Origin: JBBDIO01 sp040880365
GTDB lineage: Bacteria; Chloroflexota; Anaerolineae; Caldilineales; Caldilineaceae
Assembly (NCBI GenBank): GCA_040880365.1
Contig: JBBDIO010000189.1
Span: 1 to 19,480 of the forward strand
Length of the DNA: 19,480 nt
Direction of reading: 5' to 3'
Shown here: in pieces, positions 1-6,302 of the stretch
Layout of the letters: every line of letters starts with the position of its first letter
How positions within the stretch are numbered: the stretch's first letter is position 1
Translations under genes and position numbers: made by a program
The notes under the pieces: generated by a model
Told to the model about the DNA's origin: nothing
The model's database searches: none
The model's input: the letters and a program-made list of their open reading frames with translations, nothing else

Positions 1-36
1 TATGAGGAATGGCGCAAGCAGAATCCTGGAAGCTAG
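1..36 (+). CDS. C-terminal tail of an upstream gene (partial)
   Basis: Frame 1 reads YEEWRKQNPGS and then TAG at 34-36, so this is probably the end of a gene that begins outside the window. It is followed at once by a repeat block and a strong terminator, which fits a gene end. Eleven residues are too few to name a family. It could be a chance open frame. Confidence 0.45.
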   Translation, partial: YEEWRKQNPGS

Positions 37-43
37 TTCCTGG

Positions 44-87
44 GTCTGTTCTGCGTCTGCGCTGTGTCTGCGCTGTGTCTGTTCTGT
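44..87. repeat. Four tandem 11-nt repeats before a terminator
   Basis: Four consecutive 11-nt units lie at 44-54, 55-65, 66-76 and 77-87. The two middle units are identical (GTCTGCGCTGT). The outer two carry TT in place of GC in the middle, and the first also ends in C. The block ends exactly where the stem of the following terminator begins. It is non-coding in the reading I prefer, and no function is known. Confidence 0.8.
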
Positions 88-126
88 GCCCGTCCCCTGT
101 CGCGTGGATAGGGGACGGGCGTTTTT
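88..126 (+). terminator. Rho-independent terminator of the upstream gene
   Basis: An 11-bp perfect GC-rich stem (88-98 with 110-120) encloses an 11-nt loop and is followed by GTTTTT at 121-126. It separates the upstream gene from the formamidase-like gene starting at 184, so that gene probably needs its own promoter or reads from leakage. I could not identify a convincing promoter in the 57 nt between them. Confidence 0.9.
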
Positions 127-183
127 CTATTGTGCTATCGAGATGAAGTGCCAGTGCTGAACCGCTAGAGAAGGAAATACCAG

Positions 184-1815
184 ATGCTGATTGGGTATGT
201 GAGCAACGAACGCTATGTCGCGCTGATAGACGTGGGCGTAGAGTTTCAGGATGGGGACGGCAATACGGTTACTATTGTGAAATCGTCGCCCCGCGGTGCA
301 ATTTTTGCCGATGTCGCCCCCGGCGAGTACAAGGTGACGCTGCATAAAGCGGGCTTTGGCCCCAAGATTGTGAATCTGACGGTGGCGGCAGAACACGCGC
401 CCTATCAGTTCCGCCTGTTGTCCGACCGGATTGTGGGCTATATGTGGCCCAAGTGGGTCAAATCGGGCGACCGGGGCGAATTTCGTGTCCATGCCACCGA
501 ACCCTATCGCCTGAGCTTTTGGCGTTATGGGCTGGAAAAGGAATTTATCAAACTCATCAGCTGGATTGATGAACACGGGCCGGGTGCCAATATGCAAATC
601 ACGCCCGATGGCGATTATGTGCAGACCGGCGTGCAGTGGAACCAGCGCGGCTATGGCGCGCCCAGCCAGTCTTCGCTGCTGGAAGCGCCCGAACGGTCGG
701 GGCTTTACTATGTGCATGTGGAAGGCGAAAGCGGCGAGTTCTTCTCTTTTCCGTGGATTGTCGCCCCCAAAGAGCCGACCGCCCGCATCGCGGTGCTGGC
801 TTCGACCAATACCTGGAACGCCTATAACAATTTCGGCGGACGCAGCAACTACATCAACGCCGATCAGTTGCCCGCTACGCCGATTGTCAATGCGCGGCTG
901 GAGCTTTCGCGCTATTACTACGGTGGGCAGTATCCCGAATGGCGATACCCGGATGAGGCGTATTTGCCCCTCTCGTTCGAGCGTCCCGAATGGTTGAATC
1001 ATATCCCCGAATTTACCGAGGTCTATGACAACATCGAAGGGCGGCAGGCGTGTCATGTTGCGCCTACCGAGTGGCGGCTGCTGGCCTGGCTGGAGCGCGA
1101 AGGCTTCGAACACGATTTCTATTCGGAATATCAGCTGCACGCGGGCGATCTGGATCTGGATGCATATGAGATTGTCATCAGCGCGGTGCACCCGGAATAT
1201 TGGTCGGCCCAGATGTACCATCGCATCAAGGAATGGGTGCAGGAACGGGGCGGCAAGTTCATGTATCTGGGCGGCAATGGTCTCAACGCCGAGGTGGAGT
1301 TTATCGATGACCAGACCATGCGCGTCAACAATCAGGTGGTAGGACATCCCAGCGGCGGCGGCGTGCGCGATCCCGAAGATTCCAGCCGCACGTTTGAAAG
1401 CCGTTTCCATCGCAATGTAGAATCCGAAGCCAATCTGCTGGGTGTGGTCTTTACCGAAGCGGGTGTGATGACGGCGGCGCCCTATGCGGTGGTCGATCCG
1501 GAACACTGGGTGTTTGCAGGCACCGGCTTGAAAAAGGGCGATCTGTTTGGCATCGAAAGCCAGCACGAGCGCATCCCCGGCGGTGCATCGGGACATGAAA
1601 CCGACAAGCGCAGCGCATCGTCGCCGGCAAATACCGTTTTGCTGGCAAAGGGCACCAACCCCGATGAAGGCGGTTCGGAGATGGTCATCTATGACACCGA
1701 AAGTGGCGGCAGCGTCTTTTCGGTGGGGTCGATTACCTACTGTGCCTGTTTGCTGGTGGATGAACCGCTTTCGCAGGTGACCGCGAACGTGATTAACAAG
1801 TTCCTGGGCAATTAG
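184..1815 (+). CDS. N,N-dimethylformamidase large-subunit-like protein
   Basis: This 543-residue protein resembles the large (beta) subunit of N,N-dimethylformamidase, an iron-dependent amidohydrolase. The recognisable core runs from about residue 195 to the end. It includes NTWNAYNNFGG at 209-219, a WLEREGFEHDFYSEYQLH stretch, a Rossmann-like HPEYWS...GGKFMYLGGNGL segment, and the C-terminal SVGSIT motif near 514-518 followed by a helix typical of the family. Residues 1-85 look like a small beta-sandwich (carboxypeptidase-regulatory/PEGA-like) with the phrase APGEYKVTLHKAGF. GAGAAGGA at 168-175, 8 nt before the ATG, supports the start. No small alpha subunit gene is adjacent, so the true substrate may be another small amide. 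The iron ligands of the known enzyme (two Tyr, one Glu) cannot be placed without an alignment. The family call is firm; the substrate is unknown. Confidence 0.8.
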   Translation: MLIGYVSNERYVALIDVGVEFQDGDGNTVTIVKSSPRGAIFADVAPGEYKVTLHKAGFGPKIVNLTVAAEHAPYQFRLLSDRIVGYMWPKWVKSGDRGEFRVHATEPYRLSFWRYGLEKEFIKLISWIDEHGPGANMQITPDGDYVQTGVQWNQRGYGAPSQSSLLEAPERSGLYYVHVEGESGEFFSFPWIVAPKEPTARIAVLASTNTWNAYNNFGGRSNYINADQLPATPIVNARLELSRYYYGGQYPEWRYPDEAYLPLSFERPEWLNHIPEFTEVYDNIEGRQACHVAPTEWRLLAWLEREGFEHDFYSEYQLHAGDLDLDAYEIVISAVHPEYWSAQMYHRIKEWVQERGGKFMYLGGNGLNAEVEFIDDQTMRVNNQVVGHPSGGGVRDPEDSSRTFESRFHRNVESEANLLGVVFTEAGVMTAAPYAVVDPEHWVFAGTGLKKGDLFGIESQHERIPGGASGHETDKRSASSPANTVLLAKGTNPDEGGSEMVIYDTESGGSVFSVGSITYCACLLVDEPLSQVTANVINKFLGN

Positions 1816-1856
1816 CTGCGGTTCGCTTGCATGTTGTGTTGGTTGTGACCTGTCCT

Positions 1857-1904
1857 TGCACATGCTTCATGCACTGCATGAAGCATGTGCAGTGCATGAA
1901 GCAT
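1857..1904. repeat. 35-nt perfect palindrome plus an extra half copy
   Basis: A 17-bp perfect inverted repeat (1857-1873 and 1875-1891) has a single central base, and 12 nt of the right arm (TGCATGAAGCAT) recur at 1893-1904. The extra copy permits an alternative hairpin (GCACTGCA at 1871-1878 with TGCAGTGC at 1887-1894). It lies between two convergent genes just before a terminator. A protein-binding site, a mobile-hairpin remnant or a transcript-stabilising structure are all possible. Confidence 0.85.
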
Positions 1905-1907
1905 AAC

Positions 1908-1948
1908 AAAAAACGGCGACCTTCCAGCCTGGAAAGTCGCCGTTTTTT
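1908..1948. terminator. Bidirectional terminator between convergent genes
   Basis: A 13-bp perfect stem (1908-1920 with 1936-1948) begins with six A and ends with six T, so it can terminate transcription from both sides. The 15-nt interior can add a small TTCC/GGAA helix. It serves the formamidase-like gene on the plus strand and the short-chain dehydrogenase on the minus strand. Confidence 0.92.
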
Positions 1949-2021
1949 GTGAACGTCTATTCTTTGCGCGCATTGAATGACGATTGTCGCCGAACTGATG
2001 TGCCGGCGGGAGAAAGGCCGC

Positions 2022-2053
2022 GCATGGCTACCAGTGCATGGCTACCAGTGCAT
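2022..2053. repeat. 14-nt tandem duplication across the SDR stop codon
   Basis: GCATGGCTACCAGT occurs at 2022-2035 and again at 2036-2049, followed by a further GCATG. The minus-strand stop codon of the dehydrogenase (2042-2044) lies in the second copy, so the last codons and stop are repeated just downstream of the gene. This looks like a recent slippage duplication with no effect on the protein. Confidence 0.85.
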
Positions 2054-2851
2054 GACGAAGCCGCCATCCACGTTGATGGTTTGGCCTGTGACATTGTGGG
2101 CGCGGGGCGAAGCCACAAAGACAACCATGTTGGCGATATCCTGGGCTGTCTGCCAGCGATTGAGGGGGACGACTCGTTTGAGTTTATCTGCGCCCCAGGC
2201 TTCGAAATCTACGCGTTCGGATTCAGGCAGATTTTTCATCTGGCCTTCCCAGACGCCGCGGTTGAGAGGGGTATCCACCATGCCGGGGTTGATGGTGTTG
2301 ACGCGCACGCCATAGGCTGCCAGGTCTTTGGCGGCGCAGATGGAGAAATTGATGAGGCCTGCTTTGGCGGCGCTGTAGGGCGGGTCGGTTTGCGAGCCAA
2401 TCTGCCCGGCGACCGAGGAGATAAAGGCGATCGTGCCCTGGCGGCGTTCGCTGAAGTGCGGGGCAAAGGCGTGGGCCGAATTCACTGCCCCTACCAGGTT
2501 CACATCCAGCACGCGCGGCCAGTCGCTGGGCTGGAGATTCCAGAATGGGAATCCACCTTTGCCGGACCCCATGCCCGCGGCATAGACCAGGTGATCCACC
2601 TGTCCCATCTGCGCCACCGACTGTTGGGCCACGTCTTGCATGGCGGCGCTATCGGTGACATCGGCGATCAGCCCCAGGGCGCGCACGCCGTGCGCGGTCG
2701 CGATTTCCTGGGCGATGGCCTCGACGCGCGGCGAGATATCGCTTAATACCACATGCGCGCCTTCGGCGGCAAAGGTTTCGGCAATGGCGCGGCCGATACC
2801 GCTGGCCGCGCCGACCACAACGGCAACCTGCCCCTGTAACTGTAAGTCCAT
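2042..2851 (-). CDS. Short-chain dehydrogenase/reductase (SDR), NAD-type
   Basis: A 269-residue classical SDR, a cytosolic NAD(P)-dependent alcohol/ketone oxidoreductase. The cofactor motif is GAASGIG at 14-20. D38 at the end of strand beta2 favours NAD over NADP. A YAAG motif lies at 90-93 (NAG in most members), followed by catalytic N118, S145/S146, Y159 and K163 (YSAAK), then VRVNTINPGMVDTP and a C-terminal VTGQTINVDGGF. The length is usual for the family. The minus-strand ATG at 2849-2851 has GAGGAG 5 nt upstream (2857-2862). The gene lies downstream of the binding-protein gene on the same strand, but a terminator separates them. A role oxidising a sugar or sugar acid of the same pathway is inference. 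Confidence 0.93.
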   Translation of the reverse strand: MDLQLQGQVAVVVGAASGIGRAIAETFAAEGAHVVLSDISPRVEAIAQEIATAHGVRALGLIADVTDSAAMQDVAQQSVAQMGQVDHLVYAAGMGSGKGGFPFWNLQPSDWPRVLDVNLVGAVNSAHAFAPHFSERRQGTIAFISSVAGQIGSQTDPPYSAAKAGLINFSICAAKDLAAYGVRVNTINPGMVDTPLNRGVWEGQMKNLPESERVDFEAWGADKLKRVVPLNRWQTAQDIANMVVFVASPRAHNVTGQTINVDGGFVMHW

Positions 2852-2913
2852 AGATACTCCTCACCCGCTGGGTAGTCTGGTTGGGATTCGATAATGGGTT
2901 CATTTTCCCATGA

Positions 2914-2936
2914 ATTGAACCAGCGACCAATTCAAT
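2914..2936. promoter_or_regulatory. Candidate operator/promoter of the SDR gene
   Basis: ATTGAA (2914-2919) and TTCAAT (2931-2936) form an inverted repeat. A second overlapping one is GAATTG/CAATTC (2912-2917 and 2928-2933). On the minus strand, TTCAAT lies 17 nt before CATTAT, a weak -35/-10 pair about 40 nt upstream of the dehydrogenase start. The overlap would suit a repressor site, but the signals are weak. Confidence 0.3.
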
Positions 2937-2990
2937 CGGGCAGGCAGTTGGCATATTGGGGAACGAGTTGGGGATGGGGCAAGCAAGATC

Positions 2991-3033
2991 AAAAAAAACA
3001 GAAGACCGGATTGACGCCCGGCCCTCTGTTTTT
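2991..3033 (-). terminator. Terminator of the binding-protein gene
   Basis: Read on the minus strand, AAAAACAGA (3033-3025) and CCGG pair with matching segments at 3006-3009 and 2994-3002. The helix is followed by a run of T (2998-2991). It starts 27 nt after the stop codon of the binding protein. The A-run on the other side may also block plus-strand transcription. Confidence 0.8.
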
Positions 3034-3059
3034 GAGTATGTGTACGGAAACAGCCGTCC

Positions 3060-4442
3060 CTATTCGGGGCGGTCGAGGTCCAGGACTTGCTGCACGCGTT
3101 CTTCGATGAGCGCGGCCTGAGATGCCCACGGCTCGTCGCCGTTCCAAACCAGATTCAGCTCGTTTTCGAAGATGTTGTTGGCTTCGGTGAAGCGGGTATT
3201 GCGCGGCATGGTGAAGGGTTCGATGCCGGCTTCGAGCAGGTTGGCGGTGACGCCGAACATGCGGTTGACTTCGTTCACGTCTTCGTCGGTCCACGCCGAA
3301 CGATGCCCATTGGGCTGCAAGCGGCCTTCCAGCACCATCAGCACACCAGCTTCGCCGCTGGAGAAGAGTTTCATCAACTCCCAGGCTTCTTCGGGGTGGG
3401 CGGTGTTGGAATTGATCATATGCTGATTACCCGAATAGCAGGTGCCCTGCCGTCCTTCGGGGCCAACCGGCAGCGGCACTGCGTCCATTTCGAACGCGCC
3501 ATCGACCTGGGTGATGAAGGAAGCGGTGTTGCCGACAGTGCTGGCATGGGTTGCGCTCAGCCCGGCGACGAAGAGACGGCCTGCCGAATTTTCGATGTAA
3601 TCGGCCTGGCGAGGGGCAATGCGATCTTCCAGCAAAGAGAAGAACCAGGCTGCGATCTCTTCATGCAGGGGGGTGTTGTAGCTGATCTGGGTGCCTTCGG
3701 CATCCATGATCCAGCTATCGATGCTGTCGGGGCTGCCAAACGAGCGCGCCGTGTTGCTGTAGTAGTGCATGGCGCTCATGCTGTCGAAGCCCATGCCGAA
3801 GATGCTGCCCGGTTCGGCGGCCGAGCGGGCGAGTTCGGTCCAGTCGGCGATGGTCCAGCCTTCCTGGGGTTCGGGCAGGCCCTTTTCTTCCAGCATGGTC
3901 TTGTTGTAGTTCACGGCGATGTTGCCGCCGGGATGCACAACGCCGGGGAAGCTGAAGTTGGTGCCGTCGAGAGCGTTACCCGCCATGACGCTGGGATAGA
4001 TATCATCATAGTCTTCGGGCGGATTCGAGGCCAGGAAATCATCGATTCCCATGTAGATGCCCTTGGTGAAGTTGATGAACAACCAGCGATGGTGACCGTA
4101 GAGCAGATCCTGGAGGGTGTCCGAGATGAAGCCGGTTTGGGTCTTGGTTTCGATTTCAGCGTAGATGGTCTCTTCGATAACGACCTGGACGCCGGAATCG
4201 GCCTGGTAGCGTTCGGCCATGATGGTGGGCATGACGGCTTGCCCGGATTCGGGCGCGGCCTGAACACGCAAGACCACATCGGTGGCGGCGGGGCCAGCAT
4301 CCGACGTGGTAGCATCGGTTGTATCACTCGGCGCGGCGGCAGGCGCAGCACAGGCTGCCAGCACTTGTGCGCTCACTGCGCCCAGGCCGGTGACGGCGAT
4401 CCCCTGCAAGAATTTTCGGCGCGTAAATGTGTTTCGTGACAT
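3060..4442 (-). CDS. ABC transporter binding lipoprotein (family 1), copy 1
   Basis: A 460-residue extracellular solute-binding protein of the carbohydrate-uptake type. The N-terminus has a twin-arginine signal (TRRKFLQG, residues 7-14), a hydrophobic stretch and a lipobox LAAC with Cys31, followed by an Ala/Thr/Asp-rich linker. Export by Tat and lipid anchoring outside the membrane are therefore expected. It is a close paralogue of the protein at 12101-13483. Both have exactly 460 residues and share blocks such as YGHHRWLFINF, HPGGNIAVNYNKT, RQADYIEN, CYSGNQ and MPRNTRFTEANNIF. Unlike that copy it has no permease genes beside it. AAGGAGA lies 4 nt before the ATG. It is transcribed divergently from the PLP enzyme at 4955. 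The ligand is unknown; a carbohydrate or sugar acid is likely from the family. Confidence 0.9.
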   Translation of the reverse strand: MSRNTFTRRKFLQGIAVTGLGAVSAQVLAACAAPAAAPSDTTDATTSDAGPAATDVVLRVQAAPESGQAVMPTIMAERYQADSGVQVVIEETIYAEIETKTQTGFISDTLQDLLYGHHRWLFINFTKGIYMGIDDFLASNPPEDYDDIYPSVMAGNALDGTNFSFPGVVHPGGNIAVNYNKTMLEEKGLPEPQEGWTIADWTELARSAAEPGSIFGMGFDSMSAMHYYSNTARSFGSPDSIDSWIMDAEGTQISYNTPLHEEIAAWFFSLLEDRIAPRQADYIENSAGRLFVAGLSATHASTVGNTASFITQVDGAFEMDAVPLPVGPEGRQGTCYSGNQHMINSNTAHPEEAWELMKLFSSGEAGVLMVLEGRLQPNGHRSAWTDEDVNEVNRMFGVTANLLEAGIEPFTMPRNTRFTEANNIFENELNLVWNGDEPWASQAALIEERVQQVLDLDRPE

Positions 4443-4453
4443 TCTGTCTCCTT

Positions 4454-4483
4454 AAGTGATTAAAATAAAAGTGATTAAAATAG
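4454..4483. repeat. 15-nt tandem repeat in the 5' leader of copy 1
   Basis: AAGTGATTAAAATA occurs at 4454-4467 and 4469-4482 with a 15-nt period. The repeat starts 11 nt upstream of the binding-protein ATG and is AT-rich against GC-rich surroundings. It lies where the leader of the minus-strand mRNA would be. It could affect translation initiation or bind a regulator; neither is shown. Confidence 0.75.
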
Positions 4484-4617
4484 ATAGCAATTTGCAGAAG
4501 TAACTTTTTACGGAAAAGTGACCTTATCCTGGTATGGGTCGTGGAATAGGTCGTTGACAACAGTGAACTACTGAATGGAGCAGCGATTTGTAACAACTGC
4601 AAAAACGAAGCAAAAGC

Positions 4618-4646
4618 TTGACATTACCCGGTTGTTAACATACACA
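4618..4646 (+). promoter_or_regulatory. Possible promoter with consensus -35 box
   Basis: A perfect TTGACA (4618-4623) is followed after 17 nt by TACACA (4641-4646), which matches the -10 consensus at only three positions. It faces the PLP-enzyme gene but would give a leader of about 300 nt. It may be an upstream secondary promoter or chance. Confidence 0.25.
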
Positions 4647-4876
4647 AGAATAAAGTCTGGCGTGCCGGTACAGGTACTGCGTTGGGTCTCTTTGGAAGAG
4701 AAAACCGAAGAATCTGGTGCACACCTCTGTGGAAATTTCGTGTGGAGAATTGACAGGGGTGCACTTTAAGAGTGTACAACCCACCAAATTAAAACCAATC
4801 TACCACCGTAGTGGATGTCTGTCAAAAAGACTTTTTCGGGTATGGCGGTTTGGTAGGTCGAAAACAGACCGTCGCT

Positions 4877-4905
4877 TTGAGCAATGCGTCCAAGTAAGGT
4901 ATGCT
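4877..4905 (+). promoter_or_regulatory. Likely promoter of the PLP-enzyme gene
   Basis: TTGAGC (4877-4882), a 17-nt spacer and TATGCT (4900-4905) form a plausible sigma70-type promoter. The predicted start near 4912 gives a leader of about 40 nt before the ATG at 4955. The spacing is optimal, and both boxes match the consensus at four of six positions. Confidence 0.5.
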
Positions 4906-4954
4906 TTTTTGCAGCAGTTATACACGCACTCTCCACTCTAGAAGGCGAAATCCC

Positions 4955-6163
4955 ATGACCAGAGACGTATTTGAAGAGTATCACCTGCGCCGCGTAATCA
5001 ACGCCAGTGGTACGCTGACCACCTATGGACAATCGGCGGTTGTGCCCGCAGCTGCCGAGGCGATGGCCGCGGTTGCGGGCGAATTTTTTGAAATGGACGT
5101 GCTCTTTGCACGCGCCAGTGATGCCATTGCCCGCATTGCCCATTCGGAGGCAGGGCTGGCAACCGCCTGTGCCGCGGCGGGGCTGACAATGGCGGTTGCC
5201 GGGTGTATGACAGGCACCGACCCTGCCAAAATTGCCCAATTGCCCGACGCCACCGGCATGAAGAACGAGGTGATTATCCAGATGGGCCATGCCGTGAATT
5301 ATGGCGCGCCCGTGACCCAGGGGATCCGTCTGGCCGGGGCAGAAGTCAAACTGATAGGCACGGTGAACGGCACCTCGCGCGCCTTGTTCGATGCCAGTAT
5401 TGGGCCGAATACGGTCGCGGCCATGTATGTGGTTTCGCACCACACCACCCAATATGGGTTTGTGCCCTTCGCGGCGTTTGTAGAAACCGCGCACAAACAT
5501 GGCGTCCCGGTGATTGTGGATGCCGCAGCGGAAGAGCATATGTTGCCCGATTTAATCGGCAAGGGGGCCGATCTGGTGATCTGTAGTGGCCACAAACACT
5601 TTCGCGCGCCCACATCGGGGGTGATGGCCGGGCGGCTCGATCTGATCCAGGCTGCCTATGCCCAAAACCGGGGCATTGGGCGGGGCATGAAGATTGGCAA
5701 GGAAGGCATTGTGGGGCTGATTGTGGCGCTGGAAGAGTGGGAACGCGGCTATCATCGGGCCGAGCAAGAGGCGGAAAAGCAGCGTGTGTTGCGCCTGGTA
5801 GAACGGCTCGCGCCGCTGGAGGGCATTACGGTGACAGCCGTCTATCCCGAACCCGATCCCTATCCGATTATGCGCGCCAAGGTGACGGTAGACCGCGCGG
5901 GATCGGGCCTTTCGGCGATGGCGCTTTCGGTGCTGCTGGGCGAAGGCGAGCCTTCGATCAAGACTCGCGCCCATCATGTGGAGGAAGGCTATTTCCTGTT
6001 GGATCCTTTCAATCTGAGTGATGCCGACGCCGATTTCATCGCCGAGCGCATCGAGCAGATTGTCAACATGCCCGCGGCCGAGAAAGCGGCGGCGATTACA
6101 CGTCTGGAAAGCCTGAGCATTGCCGATTTGTTTAGCCGCCAGGGTGTCTGGCCCCATTTATAG
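4955..6163 (+). CDS. SelA/DgaE-like PLP-dependent lyase, copy 1
   Basis: A 402-residue cytosolic PLP enzyme of the fold-type I SelA-related group, which includes D-glucosaminate-6-phosphate ammonia-lyase (DgaE). That enzyme converts an amino sugar acid to a 2-keto-3-deoxy acid plus ammonia. The start RVINASGTLTTYG, the Asp-Ala pair of VIVDAAAEEHML and the PLP lysine K214 in SGHKHFRAPTSG fit the family. Near-C-terminal GEPSI and YFLLDPFNL also match. AGAAGG at 4940-4945 supports the ATG at 4955; an upstream in-frame ATG (4901) would add 18 Arg- and Ser-rich residues that the family lacks. A paralogue lies at 13663-14811. The enolase-family gene follows in the same direction. The exact substrate and the reaction (ammonia loss, water loss or racemisation) cannot be read from sequence. 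Confidence 0.85.
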   Translation: MTRDVFEEYHLRRVINASGTLTTYGQSAVVPAAAEAMAAVAGEFFEMDVLFARASDAIARIAHSEAGLATACAAAGLTMAVAGCMTGTDPAKIAQLPDATGMKNEVIIQMGHAVNYGAPVTQGIRLAGAEVKLIGTVNGTSRALFDASIGPNTVAAMYVVSHHTTQYGFVPFAAFVETAHKHGVPVIVDAAAEEHMLPDLIGKGADLVICSGHKHFRAPTSGVMAGRLDLIQAAYAQNRGIGRGMKIGKEGIVGLIVALEEWERGYHRAEQEAEKQRVLRLVERLAPLEGITVTAVYPEPDPYPIMRAKVTVDRAGSGLSAMALSVLLGEGEPSIKTRAHHVEEGYFLLDPFNLSDADADFIAERIEQIVNMPAAEKAAAITRLESLSIADLFSRQGVWPHL

Positions 6164-6302
6164 GCCAGGCGCCCCTCGGCAATTGCAGGCGCATTCGCAA
6201 GCGAGTAAACAAACAGGTCAACAATCGGGTAGTGGGTAGGGGGCGATAGCTGCCGACTGATCCGTGAGTTTTACAGGACAGGATAGAAGCGGAGTTGTGG
6301 GG

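Larger units (their letters stand above)
4484..4939. other. AT-rich divergent control region, no gene
   Basis: This stretch between the divergent binding-protein and PLP-enzyme genes is clearly richer in A and T than the genes around it. Short open frames in it have no family features. It contains several promoter-like boxes on the plus strand: TTGACA at 4618-4623, TTGACA at 4750-4755, and the pair at 4877-4905. I found no clear minus-strand promoter or long operator palindrome. GGTGCAC occurs twice, near 4715 and 4759. It is the most likely site of regulation for the left part of the cluster. Confidence 0.6.

Noticed and set aside
127..1863. Long minus-strand open frame (578 codons) opposite the formamidase-like gene
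   Set aside because: Its translation is rich in His, Arg, Gln and Ile with no family pattern, it fully overlaps a well-supported gene, and it runs through both the palindrome side and the terminator side. It is a codon-bias shadow.
3087..4439. Plus-strand open frame (450 codons) antisense to binding protein copy 1
   Set aside because: It mirrors the real gene codon for codon and shows low-complexity Gly/Ala/His composition. The minus-strand reading has a Tat signal, a lipobox and a paralogue.
4901..4954. 18-residue extension of the first PLP enzyme
   Set aside because: It overlaps the likely -10 box and transcription start, and has no counterpart in the family; AGAAGG precedes ATG 4955.
6148..6168. 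CTGGCC/GGCCAG hairpin around the stop codon of the first PLP enzyme
   Set aside because: Six base pairs with no T-run. A chance palindrome in GC-rich sequence is more likely than a terminator.
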